From Hevea brasiliensis (taxonomy: Eukaryota; Streptophyta; Magnoliopsida; Malpighiales; Euphorbiaceae): 64,000 nt of DNA. Within the stretch, counting starts at the first letter, position 1; every line of letters starts with the position of its first letter. The notes under the pieces were generated by a model. That model ran no database searches, had not been told where the DNA came from, and worked only from the letters and a program-made list of their open reading frames with translations. This document shows positions 37,512 through 49,338 of this stretch, in pieces. The position numbers and the translations under genes were made by a program. The stretch is taken from positions 42,340,750-42,404,749 of the forward strand of contig NC_079509.1 in assembly GCF_030052815.1 (NCBI RefSeq). The letters run 5' to 3'.

Positions 37512-38164
37512 CATCCAAAGGTTTTTCCAAGATGCCCTCCATTAGTGAAATGTTCATCTGTAGGCCTCATCCTTATATTGCTAGTGTTAACCACCTTAGG
37601 TATTGAAGGAGTATATTATGGACCTTAAATAGACCCGGTCAAGGGCTGGTTCCAGTTTGACTCCTAGCCCTTGGTAGGTTCGAACTTGATTTGGCTCGGT
37701 TTTAATCAGTTCATGCCATTTTCGGTTCACTCTCGGTTTTGTGCTAGTTCTGGTCTAGCTTGAAGGTAGTTTCGATTTCAATTTTTAACGGTTATGGTTA
37801 CGATTTGGCTCCAATTTGATTCTATTAAGATGGCTCCAGTTCACAAAATTAATTATGTATCAACATTAATAGAAAATTACAAAAAGTGAAACAAATTTCA
37901 TGTAAAAAAAATAAAACTATAACTCTATAAATTTAATTAAAATGAAATTTGAAATTTCATATTTATTGATTAACAAATTAATAACAAACTTATAAAAAGT
38001 TGAAAAAAAACTATAAATTTGATGTATACACATTTTAATTGATGAAATACAATTTAATTAAGCATTAACATCGAAAGGAGAAATTAAAATTTAATTTAAT
38101 TTGTACAAGTTGAAGAGGGAAAATTAAAAAAAAAAAAAAAACATATTTGTTCTACTAATTTTGA
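37512..38164. other. Noncoding flank of the second hAT element
   Basis: 37620-37830 carries diverged CGGTTTTAATC/GGTTCCAGTTTGA repeats typical of hAT subterminal regions, followed by AT-rich DNA. I could not fix the outer terminus or a target duplication. Confidence 0.4.
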
Positions 38165-40287
38165 CTGCTCCCAGATGCTCCTGTGCTTGTGAATTCATCA
38201 TCGTGGTCTCCATAACTTGAGCTTGTTGACAATTATTAGCTCTTGTCCAATCCTCTAAACAAGTTATTGTCTCTAACGATTCGATAATCATACTAGAACA
38301 TTTTTCATCTAATATGTCACCTCCTGCCTTAAATGTTTATTTAATTGCTACTGCTGAAACTAAAACCACCAATAATTATTTTGCTAATTTGGATAAAGTT
38401 AGAAAATTTGATTCATACTGTTTCCACCATTTAAGTATGGAAAAGGATAAATCATCATTGTTGTCAAATTCCAAGTTAGTTGATAAATATAAATCAATTT
38501 CGATTAGACCACTAGTACCTCACATATGTCATCGTCTTTGCATCAAATATCATGTACTGCTCTTAGATTGTGTTAAGCCCCTTTCATGTTTTATGATTAT
38601 TGCTTCCAATTCTAATAGCACTGAGCTGCCATATGAGATTCATGCATATCTAAATATTTTGCTTAACCATGGAGGTTAGCTTTGGTGCATCTACTTCCTT
38701 TTCAATAGCTCTATAATAATAAATTAATAAATCACTGACACATCTAATTTTAATATATGGTCAAAAAATGTAGAAACAAAAAATATGAGTGGTATCTGTT
38801 CAAAATAATTAAGTCATTTTACTTTCATAACTTCAATGTTGTCTTTCAGGTCATTAGCTTTAATATGCTATTTTAAAATAGAAACAACATTAACGCATTC
38901 AATTAAAAACAAATGGGATGTAGGTTTATAATACATGTAAAAAAAAGCCTGTTGTATCATTAAAAACTTGTGAACTTCACATATTTTTGGACAAACAACC
39001 TAACTATTTGTATCATATGTAAAAGAGGTAAATTTATCATCAAAGAATGAAATTAAAAGATTTATATATGGAAAAGTTTGATTTAACATTTTATAAGTAT
39101 AATTCCACTTTGTGGGAATATCCTTTACAAATTTTCTTGGTTTCACGCCATTTGTTGAACAAAAACGTCCCCACTCTTTCATGACATATGCATGTAGCCA
39201 CAAGAAATTCAACCTATTTTTAATTGGCTGAATATATATTTTTAAAGTTCTAATTGCATTTTAAAATATAAATTAAGAACATGACAAGTACAGCTAACAT
39301 GAAAAAAAATTTATCTCCAAAAAGAGGTTGACAAATATTTTTCAATGCATAAATTGGTGCAGTATTGTTACTGCATTATCAAACCCAATAAAAAATATTA
39401 AAAGTAAGAGAATATTCATTTAAAATATTTTTAATTAGTCATGCAATATTTTGTGCAGTGTGTCTTTCATTAAATATCTAAAATATAATAATCTTTTTTG
39501 TACAACAAAATCATCACCAATCCAATGACAATTAATTCCCATATAGGAATTCTCTTGCCAATGATCTCTCCAAATATACGAGTAAATTGAAACTTTGTGT
39601 TTCAATTGTTCCAACATTTTAATTATTTCATTTTTTTTTGTGTAGTAAAATGACCAAGTTATCATTCAAAGTATTTCTAGGAATTCTTTTATATTGAGGA
39701 TTAAGAGAATTTTGAATAAATTATTGAACTTGTAATTTTTTACCAAAGGAAAAGGATAGGTATTCGACACTTACTAATTTTACCATTTCTTCTTTCACTT
39801 TGTTATCGAAAAATTTGAAAAAAGTCGGTTGTCCAAAGGTAGCCATTCTTGATATTTGAGTTTGCCTCATGTCCCCAGTTACTTCTATAGGATGTTTATT
39901 TTGTAGATATCTCTGAAATGTTTCGTATCCACCTCCAGCTTGAAATTTAAAGAGATGATTGCAAAATTGCATTTCACTTTAATTTCACTATCTACTTGAA
40001 TTTTAGTGAAATGGATAGTAAAAATACCATATTTCAATTCCCATGTTGATTGCGTTGGCTATGTCAAAATTGGTGCTTCATCTTCATCCTTATCTAAATT
40101 AATATTCTCAAAACCAATGCTTTCTTGGGTCTGTGAAACGCAATTGGCTATCAAATAACTGATTTGACGTATTTGTTCTTATTGGCTTAAAATTGGGACG
40201 AAATGTATCTTGACTGCAAGAGTCTTGGATTGATCCTTTCCCTTTATTTTCCCTGGACCTCCTTGAAGATTGCTTAGAGCTAAACAT
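38165..40287 (-). pseudogene. Second hAT transposase pseudogene (different subfamily)
   Basis: A plausible start (MFSSKQSSRRSREN) lies at 40287. A BED-type finger remnant follows at about 39980-39850, with CNHLFKFQAGGGYETFQRY and NKHPIEV, so the CxxC is again incomplete. The core survives in pieces: VSIYSYIWRDHWQENSYMG (39600-39530), FFHVSCTCHVLN-like sequence around 39290, MKEWGRFCSTNGVKPRKF and DIPTKWNYTY (39200-39090). The C-terminal domain is at about 38345-38180, with LDEKCSSM, ESLETITCLEDWTRANN and CQQAQ. Stops and frameshifts separate all pieces. The sequence is clearly a different hAT subfamily from 3927-6045. Right-hand noncoding flank runs to about 40826. Confidence 0.82.
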
Positions 40288-40826
40288 TTTTTCAAAGTAA
40301 TATATGGAAATATAGAATTTAAAAAAATAAAATGAGGTAGAACAAAATTGGGTGGAATTGAAGAGAATAATAAAATGGTGTAAGAAAAAGATATAATTAT
40401 AGTTTTGGACAATGGGAGATATAAATTTGAATGATTAATCGGAATATGGAGGAAAAATATTGAGATTTGAGATAGAGATTTTGGAAAATTGATACTTACG
40501 TTAATTTTTTATGTGATAAATGGGGTATATATAGAACTAAACCATTAATATTTCCCCCTCAAACATGGTTGTTATTTTTCTTTAGTAGTGGAATTTTTGA
40601 ATTTTTTAAAAAATAAAAAAATAATAAAAAAAAAGCAAATTTGACCATTGCCTAGGTTAAATACCCACTACCTACCCAATGGTCCAAAATGGGCTGAGAA
40701 AAGAAAGAGGCTACCATATGTGTGTGCCACATGGCACATGTAGAGTGGTCCACATGTTAGCCTCTCATTAGTCCTCTAATTCGAGAATTAATAGGAGCTT
40801 GCCACATGGATCACTTCGTACACACC
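40288..40826. other. Noncoding flank, right of the second hAT pseudogene
   Basis: AT-rich to about 40640, then a more balanced stretch with repeated GCCACATG/CACATGT words (40710-40830). The same type of GCCATGTGGC sequence continues right of the nested LTRs at about 56890. No gene was seen and no element boundary was resolved. Confidence 0.4.
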
Positions 40827-40845
40827 ATGTGTGTGACAACTATCA

Positions 40846-43800
40846 TGTCACACCTTACCCCTCTGTAAGGCATAACATGATCCCGTAGAATACTTAATGA
40901 ACTACCGAACTTCACCTATCGATAACTCATTAAGCACCCTACAAGGGATTTTAAAACAATTTCTTACTTTTGGTAAGTGGTGAGCATTTCTAATAAGTAT
41001 TTAAAACTGTACTTAAGTGAAAAGCTAGTTGGAAATTTTGGCCCATTTTATTTTTCCGCAAATTTTATAAAAATTTTGACAGAGTTTCCTCTGTATTTTG
41101 AGAAAACCGTTCTTCAAATACCTGTAAATAGCACTTCTGAAAATTTTTCTCAACCACAACTTCAATTTCACAATCAAACTCTATGAATTTCAACAATTTC
41201 ACAATCATTTCATTTGAGACAAAACAATTTATATACATCCTTACAAAATTCACATCAAAAGAAATACAAACTAAATTTTAGTACAAACTTCATACAAATT
41301 TTTGTACAAGCTGCTCAAGACCCATTTACATGTCCATACATTTATATGCAATACATATATCAAAAGAAATATTTACAATTAGGGTATAAATTATACCCGA
41401 TAGCTTCAAAGCAGGAAGATCCTCAATCCTTAGCAGCTCAGTCTGCTGCTCTTCTAGTCTCTGTATCTGCGACAGCAATAGAAGCTATCGCTGAGTACTA
41501 GGACTCAATGGTGCACAACATACTAAAATAATCTTTATGCAAAACTTAAATCACATTTATTCAAAAATTTGACTAAACATGAGCATTAAATACAAAACAT
41601 GAATTAAGAGATTTTAATGCAAACCACGTTCATTTCGAAGTATCAAAACACATTTCATAAAACCCACAGTTAAATCATGCCATTCGAAACAAATAGAATC
41701 TCAATAGCCAGAGGCTAAAGAGAAATCACATCACAAGGCTAGCTAGCTCAAATATATGGATATCCATTCACATCATCTTCTACTAGCACACCTCAACACT
41801 TCTCCAGAGAAGGAATCAAAATTCGAAACTAATTACCCCCACTAGTCGTGCTAGTGAGGTGTTCAAATATATGGTCATGACACTGTGGTTTCAAAACTTA
41901 TCTTAACAATCTGCTAAACATTGTCATTTCAAATATATACAATAACTTTCACAGTTTAAATCAAAACATTATAAATAATGTCACAAATAAACTTTCAACA
42001 ATTCCAAAGCACAAGTAAAATACATATTTCGTTCACTTTATCAATGAATTTTAAAGCATGGAGATGTTGTGCACAAACCTCAAGCGAGTCGTCCCTTAGC
42101 CTCGACTCGGTTCCTCGGGTTCCTTCCCGATATTCTTTTCAACTGAAACACAAAATTTTACAATGTTTCAGTACTAGAACTTAACACAAATCCAAAATAA
42201 ATTTAGCTTCACATTTACCTAGTTCTAACGTGTTAAATTCGACATTCTCGAAATTTTTGTGTTTCGGGTTACTATTCACTACACTATTCAAGTCAAATAG
42301 TTGACTTTCTAAGGCTTAATAGGTATGGGAACTCCAACTTCACCCACATACCACATTTTGGTCATTAAATTTGTTGGTTTTGGTCATTTTCTCAAAGCTT
42401 AAATCCTTTTGGCCAAATTGTCAAATTTTCAGTTTTGGTGCTCCAAGTTGCACTGTTCCATTGGCCCTTTTACTGTTGGAATTTGGCAAACCTTCCTTCA
42501 TAGAAAATGTTCCTTATTGTCTTAAGTGTATTCTTATTTTTGGATCACCCCAATTGGAGTTTTGTAGCTCAAGTTATGGCCAAAATAAAATTACTGTTCA
42601 CGTGCACTGTTCATGCTGAGATTTTGGGTTCTGGCAGATTTTGATCTAACTTTGGTCAGTAATTTGATTAAGTTAAGTTCATAATTTGGTCTAAATTTCT
42701 TCATATGAAATGTTCTACTATGTCTTAGGTTTCCATCGGTTCAAGAATCGCCTAAATCGGAGTTTTGTAGAGAGAGTTATAACCCTTCAAACATTACTGC
42801 TCAATAGAAATTCTGCAGAGTTGCAGGTTTGGTAACTCAACTTTGCTCAATAATTTGAATGGGTTAATGGCATAATTTGGGGTGGTGTTCTTTATAACAG
42901 TTTTAGATCTATACCTTATCTAATTTCTGATAAAATTTCAGGTCAATTTGACCTTCCTATCTCGAGTTATGACCAAATGAGCGATTCTTGTTCATTTGGT
43001 CGATTTAATGCGATGGCAGCTGCTCTCATTTCACTTTGGTCAATTTGTTCACCCAGTTTTGGTCAGTTTTTGGGCATGGTTCCTTAATGAAAATTGTGCT
43101 CTTTTATGTCTATTTTCATCCCCAATTTGTGGCATATCAATTGGACTTGTAAAATTTGAGTTTTGGTCCTTCAAAGTGGGTTTGGTCATGCTGCTGGACC
43201 TACGAATTTGGTTTTCATTCCGACAATTTCCACACATTTCCTTTGGTCATTATTGACCATTTTTCAGTTCACAAGTGGTCAAAGATATCATTTATGCATT
43301 TCTTCAAAAATTTGGTTCACAAACCCTAAGTCCCAAAATCCTAACTTACTAAATTATTGTATTTAACTACATTTATGCATCTCTATCCTACTACCATACT
43401 CATACAAACTTACTACACCTTTAATTCATTAAAAATACATCAAACTTTCCTACATCCATGGTTGGCCGAAATTTTAGTTTGTCCTTCCCCATATTTTTAT
43501 TTCATTTTAACACATTACAAGCTAATTCAACAACTAATGATGCATTAAAAATGGAAAGTAACAAGTTAACATGCTCACCTCTCTTAAATCCTCAAAACCC
43601 TATCTTTAGCTCCTCTTTCTTCTTGAAATTCTCTTCTCAAGTTGCAACTACAAGCTTTAATGAAGTTCTTATGAGAGTTATTAAGGTTGGGTAATGAAAA
43701 ATTAAGCTTAAAGGTAAGCTTAAATGAAAAGCTTTCATGGAGGATTTATGGAAGAGGGGAGGCGGCAACAAGAGAGAAGAAGAAGGGTTTTTCTAATTTT

Positions 43801-44463
43801 TTTTTTCTTTTGTTTCCTTTATTTATTTAGGCTTAGGGAAGACCATAAAAAATTTAATTTAATAAATATTTAATTAATTCTTTTATGACATCATTCATGA
43901 TGTCATCACCTTTAACTTTTCTAACTTCTTTCTTTTTTTTTTCTATTTATTTTTTTCTATTAGTTCTTTAATTTAATTCTCGTTTCTGAAATTTTCTTTT
44001 CTCCTTTTTTATTTGACAGTTAGGTCAGGAGTCAGCTCTCGAGGTCAATTGACCAAATTGCCCCTCGCCGGTTCATCCCGGTTTGCAAATAATTCCATAT
44101 TTCTTTCGGCTCCCTAACCTAATTATTTGACTGGCTTAACAGATCTTTTTCGTGATTTTCTCTTTTCCACTGTGTTTATAAGGGTCCTAAGGACTGCAGC
44201 GTCACTTTTTACGGTTCGAAATTTGAGTTTAAAACGACTTCACAGTCGTTCCCAAGGAGGTCACTCATCGCTGTGACTCTCGGCTCGTTTAACTTCTTAT
44301 GTTCTGTTTTTCTTATTTATTAACTAATTAAACATTATTAATTATTTGTGTTTATGGCTTCTCAAGTTGTCTTAAGTGTGGCTCTAATCTCCTTAATTGT
44401 CCGGACCGACACCGGTCACCGGAACAGTGAAATCTACCAGGCTATGCAAATGGGGGTGTTACA
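40846..44463 (-). repeat. 3' LTR of the family III element
   Basis: Reads TGTAACACCCC... on the minus strand and ends GGTGTGACA. It lacks the second arm of the 26-bp hairpin present in the other LTR (position about 43185-43195). Open frames within it, for example 41214-41501, are shared with the other LTR only because the LTRs are copies of each other. Confidence 0.95.
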
Positions 44464-44477
44464 ATTCTCCCCCCCTT
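44464..44477 (-). other. Polypurine tract of family III
   Basis: The minus strand reads AAGGGGGGGAGAAT directly before the 3' LTR start. Confidence 0.9.
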
Positions 44478-44509
44478 AAATAAATTTCGTCCCAAAATTT
44501 TACCTGGTA

Positions 44510-45241
44510 CTAATCTTTGAATAGCTGTGGGTGTTGTCTCCTCATGTCCTCTTCTCGTTCCCAAGTAGCCTCCTGGCCTGAATGATGGTTCCACAGCACT
44601 TTTACCAATGGTATCTGCTTGTTCCGTAGCTGCTTCACCTCATAAGCCAGAATCTCTATGGGTTCTTCTTCATATGTGAGGTCTGGATTCACTTCAATTT
44701 CCTCTACTGGTAATACATGAGATGGGTCTGATCTGTACCTCCTCAACATAGACACATGGAAGACATTATGTATCTTTTCCAACTCTGGAGGTAGTGCCAA
44801 TCGATATGCCAAAGGACCCACTCTTTCTAGAACCTCATATGGCCCAATGAAACGAGGACTCAGTTTTCCCTTTCTGCCGAATCTCATAATTCTCTTTCAA
44901 GGAGAAACCTTGAGGAAAACTTTCTCACCCACTGCATACTGAATATCCATTCTTTTCAAATCAATGTAGGACTTTTGACGGTCTGATGCAGTCTTAAGTC
45001 GACCTCTAATCACCTTAATTTTCTCTTCAGTTTGCTGAACGATTTCGGGTCCAATCATCTTTCTTTCACCCACGTCATCCCAACACAACGGGGTTCTACA
45101 TTTTCTGCCATACAAAGCTTCATATGGAGGCATTCCAATGCTTGATTGGTAGCTGTTGTTGTAAGCAAACTCAATCAAAGGCAAGTGTGTATCCCAACTG
45201 CCCTCAAACTCAATCACATAAGCCCGTAGAATGTCCTCCAA
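44510..45241 (-). pseudogene. Integrase C-terminal part and chromodomain-like tail, family III
   Basis: 45241-44897 holds integrase sequence (LPLIEFAYNNSY, YEALYGRKCRTPLCW, YAVGEKVFLKVSP), ending at a stop; 44887-44510 continues in the same frame. That last 125-residue stretch has FIGPYEVLERVGPLAYRLAL, the KIHNVFHVSMLRRY segment and a tail with YEVKQLRNKQIPLVKVLWN and EATWEREEDM, a chromodomain-like fold typical of chromoviruses. It ends at TAG/TAA-type stop 44510. One stop codon separates the two halves. Confidence 0.88.
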
Positions 45242-46564
45242 GATCTGAATTACCCTCTCGGGTGGCCATGCATGCGTGGGTGGAATGCAAGATCTTGAAG
45301 TTCAATCTAGTTCCTAGGGTTCTCTGAAGACTACCCCAGAATCTAGAAGTGAACCTAGGATCTCTGTCTGACATGATGGATACTGGAACTCCATGCAGTC
45401 TCACAATCTCATCGATGTATACCTTGGCCAATCTTTCCAAACTATAATCCATTCGGACTGGCAGAAAATGAGCAGACTTAGTTAGTCTGTCGACAAGGGG
45501 TATACTGCATCATGACTCTTTTGTGTCCTTGGAAGTCCCATCACAAAATCCATCGTTATTCTTTCCCATTTCCATTCGGGCACTGGTAGTGGATGTAACA
45601 ACCCAGTGGGTACTTGATGCTCTGCCTTTACTTATTGACAAGTTAGGCATTTGGATACAAACTCTGCCACATCTCGTTTCATACCCATCCACCAGTAATG
45701 CTCCTTTAGCCCCCTATACATTTTTGTGCCACTAGGGTGCATGGCAAAAGGAGACTCATGTGCTTCCTTCAAAATGATCTTCCTCAATTCAACATCATTG
45801 GGAACACATATTCTGCCCTGGTGTAGCAGTAAACCATCCTCTCTGATTGAGAACTCTGGTTTCTTGCCCTGCCAGACTTCTTCCAATAGCTTCTTATACC
45901 TTTCATCATTCTGAGCAGCTATTCTGATATGATCAATTAACACTGGCTGTACATGCCATGCAACTGCTGTCTGCCCATCATCATTAATCTCTAAGCTGGC
46001 ATGCAATGATCTTAACTCATATACCAAAGACAAAGGAGTAACCTGTAGACTTGCCATAGTCTTGCGACTTAAGGCGTCAGCCACAACATTAGCTTTCCCT
46101 GGCTGATAGTCTATCAGATAATCATAGTCTTTTATCAATTCTAACCATCTCCTCTGTCTCAAATTCAGCTCTTTCTGGGTGCCTAAATACTTTAAACTCT
46201 TATGATCTGTGTAGATGTAACACTTTTCCCCATACAAATAGTGCCTCCAGATCTTAAGAGCAAACACAATAGCTGCAAGCTCCAAATCATGTGTTGGATA
46301 GTTCCTCTCATGCTGTTTCAGCTGGCGTGTTGCATAGGCAATGACATTTCGATCTTGCATCAACACACAGCCTAACCCATTGTGAGAAGCATCACTATAT
46401 ACTATATATTCTTTACCCGGAGTAGGTAAAGTTAGGACTGGAGCTTCAGTCAAACATCTCTTCAATTCTTCAAAACTCTGCTGGCATTTGTCCGTCCACT
46501 GAAATTTCACATATTTTCTAAGCAAATTGGTCAATGGAGATGCCAACATGAAGAATCCCTTCAC
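45210..46564 (-). pseudogene. RNase H and integrase N-terminal/core, family III
   Basis: The open stretch 46564-45632 (310 codons) has the RT thumb/RNase H region ([59 protein letters not shown]) and the integrase zinc-binding HHCC domain ([12 protein letters not shown], then CLTC). A stop follows CQ at 45632. The core continues to 45210 with the first catalytic Asp in ITMDFVMGLP and the second in [14 protein letters not shown]. Near 45260 the expected HPQTDGQSE segment is deleted or scrambled by a frameshift, which removes the third catalytic region. Confidence 0.88.
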
Positions 46565-46652
46565 AAATCTACGGTAGTATCCAGCTAAACCCAGAAAACT
46601 ACGAATTTCTGTGACATTTCTGGGTGGCCTCCAATTAAGGACAGCTTCAATC

Positions 46653-47699
46653 TTATTTGGATCTACCTTGATGCCCTCTTCTGATACTACATGCCCCCAA
46701 GAAGGATATTTCTTTCAGCCAAAATTCACACTTCGACAATTTGGCATATAGCTGTTTCTCTCTCAAAGTCTGCAGTAAAATCCGCAGATGTCTATCATGC
46801 TCTTCTGCATTCCTCGAATAGACCAATATATCATCTATGAATATCACAACAAACTGGTCGAGGTATGGTCTGAAGATAGTGTTCATCAGATCCATAAAAG
46901 CAGCCGGAGCATTAGTCAACCCGAATGGCATAACCAAAAACTCATAATGGCCATAGCGGGTTCTGAAGACAGTTTTAGGAATACTCTGCTCTTGTACTTT
47001 TAGCTGATAATAACCTGATCTCAGGTCAATTTTGGAGAACACAGCTGCACCCCTCAACTGATCAAACAAGTCATCAATACGGGGCAATGGGTATCTGTTC
47101 TTTATTGTCACCTTATTCAACTGCCGATAGTCAATGCATAACCGGAGAGTGCCATCCTTCTTCTTAACAAACAATAGTGGCGCTCCCCAAGGTGACACAC
47201 TAGGGCGAATAAAGCCCTTATCAAGTAGCTCTTGGAACTGCACTTTCAATTCTTTTAGTTCTGCAGGTGCCATTCTGTATGGTGTTATGGAGATTGGTTC
47301 CACACCAGGCATAACATCAATTTCAAACTGCACTTCTCTTTCTGGAGGTAATCCTAGCAATTCATCAGGAAATACATCCGAAAAATCACATACAATAGGG
47401 ATGTCCCTTAGTGCTGGACTCCCCACTTGGATGTCTATCACATGTGCCAAGTATGCTTCACACCCCTTTCTGATCATCCTTCTTGCTAATGCAGCTGAAA
47501 TGATGTTTGATGGCAGTAAATGCCTCTCCCCATGTATTACCACATCACCGTACAAAGGGAGACCAAAAGTGACTGTCTTCAATCTACAGTCAATCATCGC
47601 ATGATGCCTGGCTAAACAATCCATGCCCAAGATGATATCATACTCTCTGAAGGGCATTTCAATCAAGTCTGACAGGAAAACATGTCCTTGGATCACCAA
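46653..47699 (-). pseudogene. Protease end and reverse transcriptase, family III
   Basis: The open stretch is 348 codons. It begins within the protease tail ([19 protein letters not shown]), then the linker with [17 protein letters not shown], then [82 protein letters not shown] and catalytic FIDDILVYS. The frame is lost just after [10 protein letters not shown] (about 46690), where the partner sequence continues in another frame. The RT core itself looks intact. Confidence 0.9.
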
Positions 47700-47735
47700 A
47701 GGACAGTCTCTATAAATTCTGTTGACCCGGACCTC

Positions 47736-48638
47736 TTATCCTAACAGACTAGTTACTAGCACTTCAAAATCCATTTGCACACATGGAACAGCAAGTGAAC
47801 TAACTATGCTAGCACTAACATATGAATGGGTTGAACTCGGATCAAACAACACAAATACTTCTTGATCAGAGATAGAGAATGTACCAGCTACCACATCAGA
47901 AGTCTCAGCCTCTTCTTGCTGTCTCATTGTGTAGATTCTGGTTGAAGCACTTCCTTGTCCTGACTGACCAACTGTGCCCTGACTGCCTGAAGTAGTGCCT
48001 CTACCTCTACCTCTTCCTCTGCCAACTGACTGTGAACCTCTGAGAGCAGGACTCTGAATAGATCCCTCGGTAGTAGTAGGAGCTGGACTATATCTCGGAG
48101 CACTAATACAGTCTTTAGCTATATGGCCCTTGCCTCTGCAGTTAAAGCAGGCTCCAGTGGCCCAGTAGCACTCCCCCCCATGAATCTTGCCACAAGTCTC
48201 ACAGGGGTGGGCAGAATGTGAACCCCTGCTCAATTGCTGACCAGACCTAGGGGGTCTCTGTTCGGAAAATCTGCCCCTACCAAATCTTCCACCTCGACCC
48301 CTGCTGGGTCCACTAAACTTCTTTCTCTTTCCAGCGGTAGCACCAGAACTCTGTTCAACTGATTTTTCCCCCTTGTCTTTTTCTGATTTCTCAGCTTTTT
48401 CTGATTTCTCTTTCACTGGGGTTGCTTCTGATTCAATTCTCTCTAGTTCAAGTGCTTGAGACATAAGCTCTGAGAAGTTGCTGTGTCGAAATCCCACAAC
48501 TTGCATCCTTATGCTGGGCTTCAAACCCGTCTCAAATCTCTTGCACCTTGCCTTGCTGGTAGTAAGGAGACTCCCCGCATAGTGACTCAAAGTGAGAACT
48601 CCTCTCATACTGCCACCGATCGGTTCCCTTGTTTGCAC
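47736..48638 (-). pseudogene. gag C-terminal part with zinc knuckle, and protease start, family III
   Basis: The open stretch is 300 codons. It contains a charged linker (KSEKAEKSEKDKGEKS), a Gly/Arg-rich RNA-binding region and the nucleocapsid knuckle CFNCRGKGHIAKDC, a complete CxxCx4Hx4C. A second GRGRGRG tract follows, then the protease active-site segment VLFDPSSTHSYVS. A TAA at 47736 separates it from the in-frame continuation at 47699. Confidence 0.9.
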
Positions 48639-48708
48639 TCAAAAATTCTTGCAATTTCTGGTCAACATATGCATCCGGGATGTATTTGTCTCAATTCTCT
48701 CGATGAAG

Positions 48709-49158
48709 TCATCCTGTGTCAACATCGTGGTTCAAAGCCGTGGGGATGGTCTTCCACCAATCATACGCATCCCCTTGCAGTAGCGACACAGAGTACTCAA
48801 ACTTCAGTTCATCTTGGCAATGTAGCTTCTTAAATACTCTGTCCATTCTTTCAAGCCATTGCTCTGCCTCTGAAGGGTCCACTATACCCTTAAATTCTGC
48901 AGCCCCATACTTCAGTAATTTATCATATTGTCTGGATGGAGGCAGTGGTTGTGCCACAGGTGGTTGTGGTGGAGCTTGAGCAGGCATACCCCCAGCCATT
49001 TGCTGAAACATTGCCGCCATCTGCTATGCAAACTGTGCAGGGAACTGCGGCATTTGCAGGGCTGGTGCTACTGACCCACTGATATTCGGTAAAGCTGGGG
49101 CTTCCCCTTGTGCCTCAGCTTCAACAGACTGCTCAACTGAGCGATCCCCTTCTTCCAT
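48709..49158 (-). pseudogene. gag N-terminal part, family III
   Basis: The likely start is ATG at 49158 (MEEGDRSVEQS), 170 bases past the primer site. A TAG at 49026-49024 interrupts where a Gln codon is expected. The frame then continues with MAAMFQQMAGGMPAQ, a Pro-rich run, and the capsid region FKGIVDPSEAEQWLERMDRV and DAYDWWKTIP. It is lost by a frameshift between 48709 and 48638. Confidence 0.85.
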
Positions 49159-49326
49159 TTCAGACTGAAGTTAGGGTATCTCCTGAACAAGTAACACAAG
49201 GAGATTTCCCTCCATTAGTTCATATTCATGATGTAATGCATTGTATGTAACAATTATGGACATTGAGCAGTTGTACTTAACAAAGAAAAACACAAATTCA
49301 CAAGTTAAAACATACTTCAAAAATTT

Positions 49327-49338
49327 GCTCTGATACCA
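49327..49338 (-). other. Primer-binding site (initiator tRNA-Met), family III
   Basis: The minus strand reads TGGTATCAGAGC, eight bases after the end of the 5' LTR. It is the same primer as family I. Confidence 0.92.

Noticed and set aside
38314..38679. 121-codon plus-strand open frame
   Set aside because: It is antisense to the C-terminal part of the second hAT transposase pseudogene.
47134..47604. 156-codon plus-strand open frame
   Set aside because: It is the antisense shadow of the family III protease/RT region.
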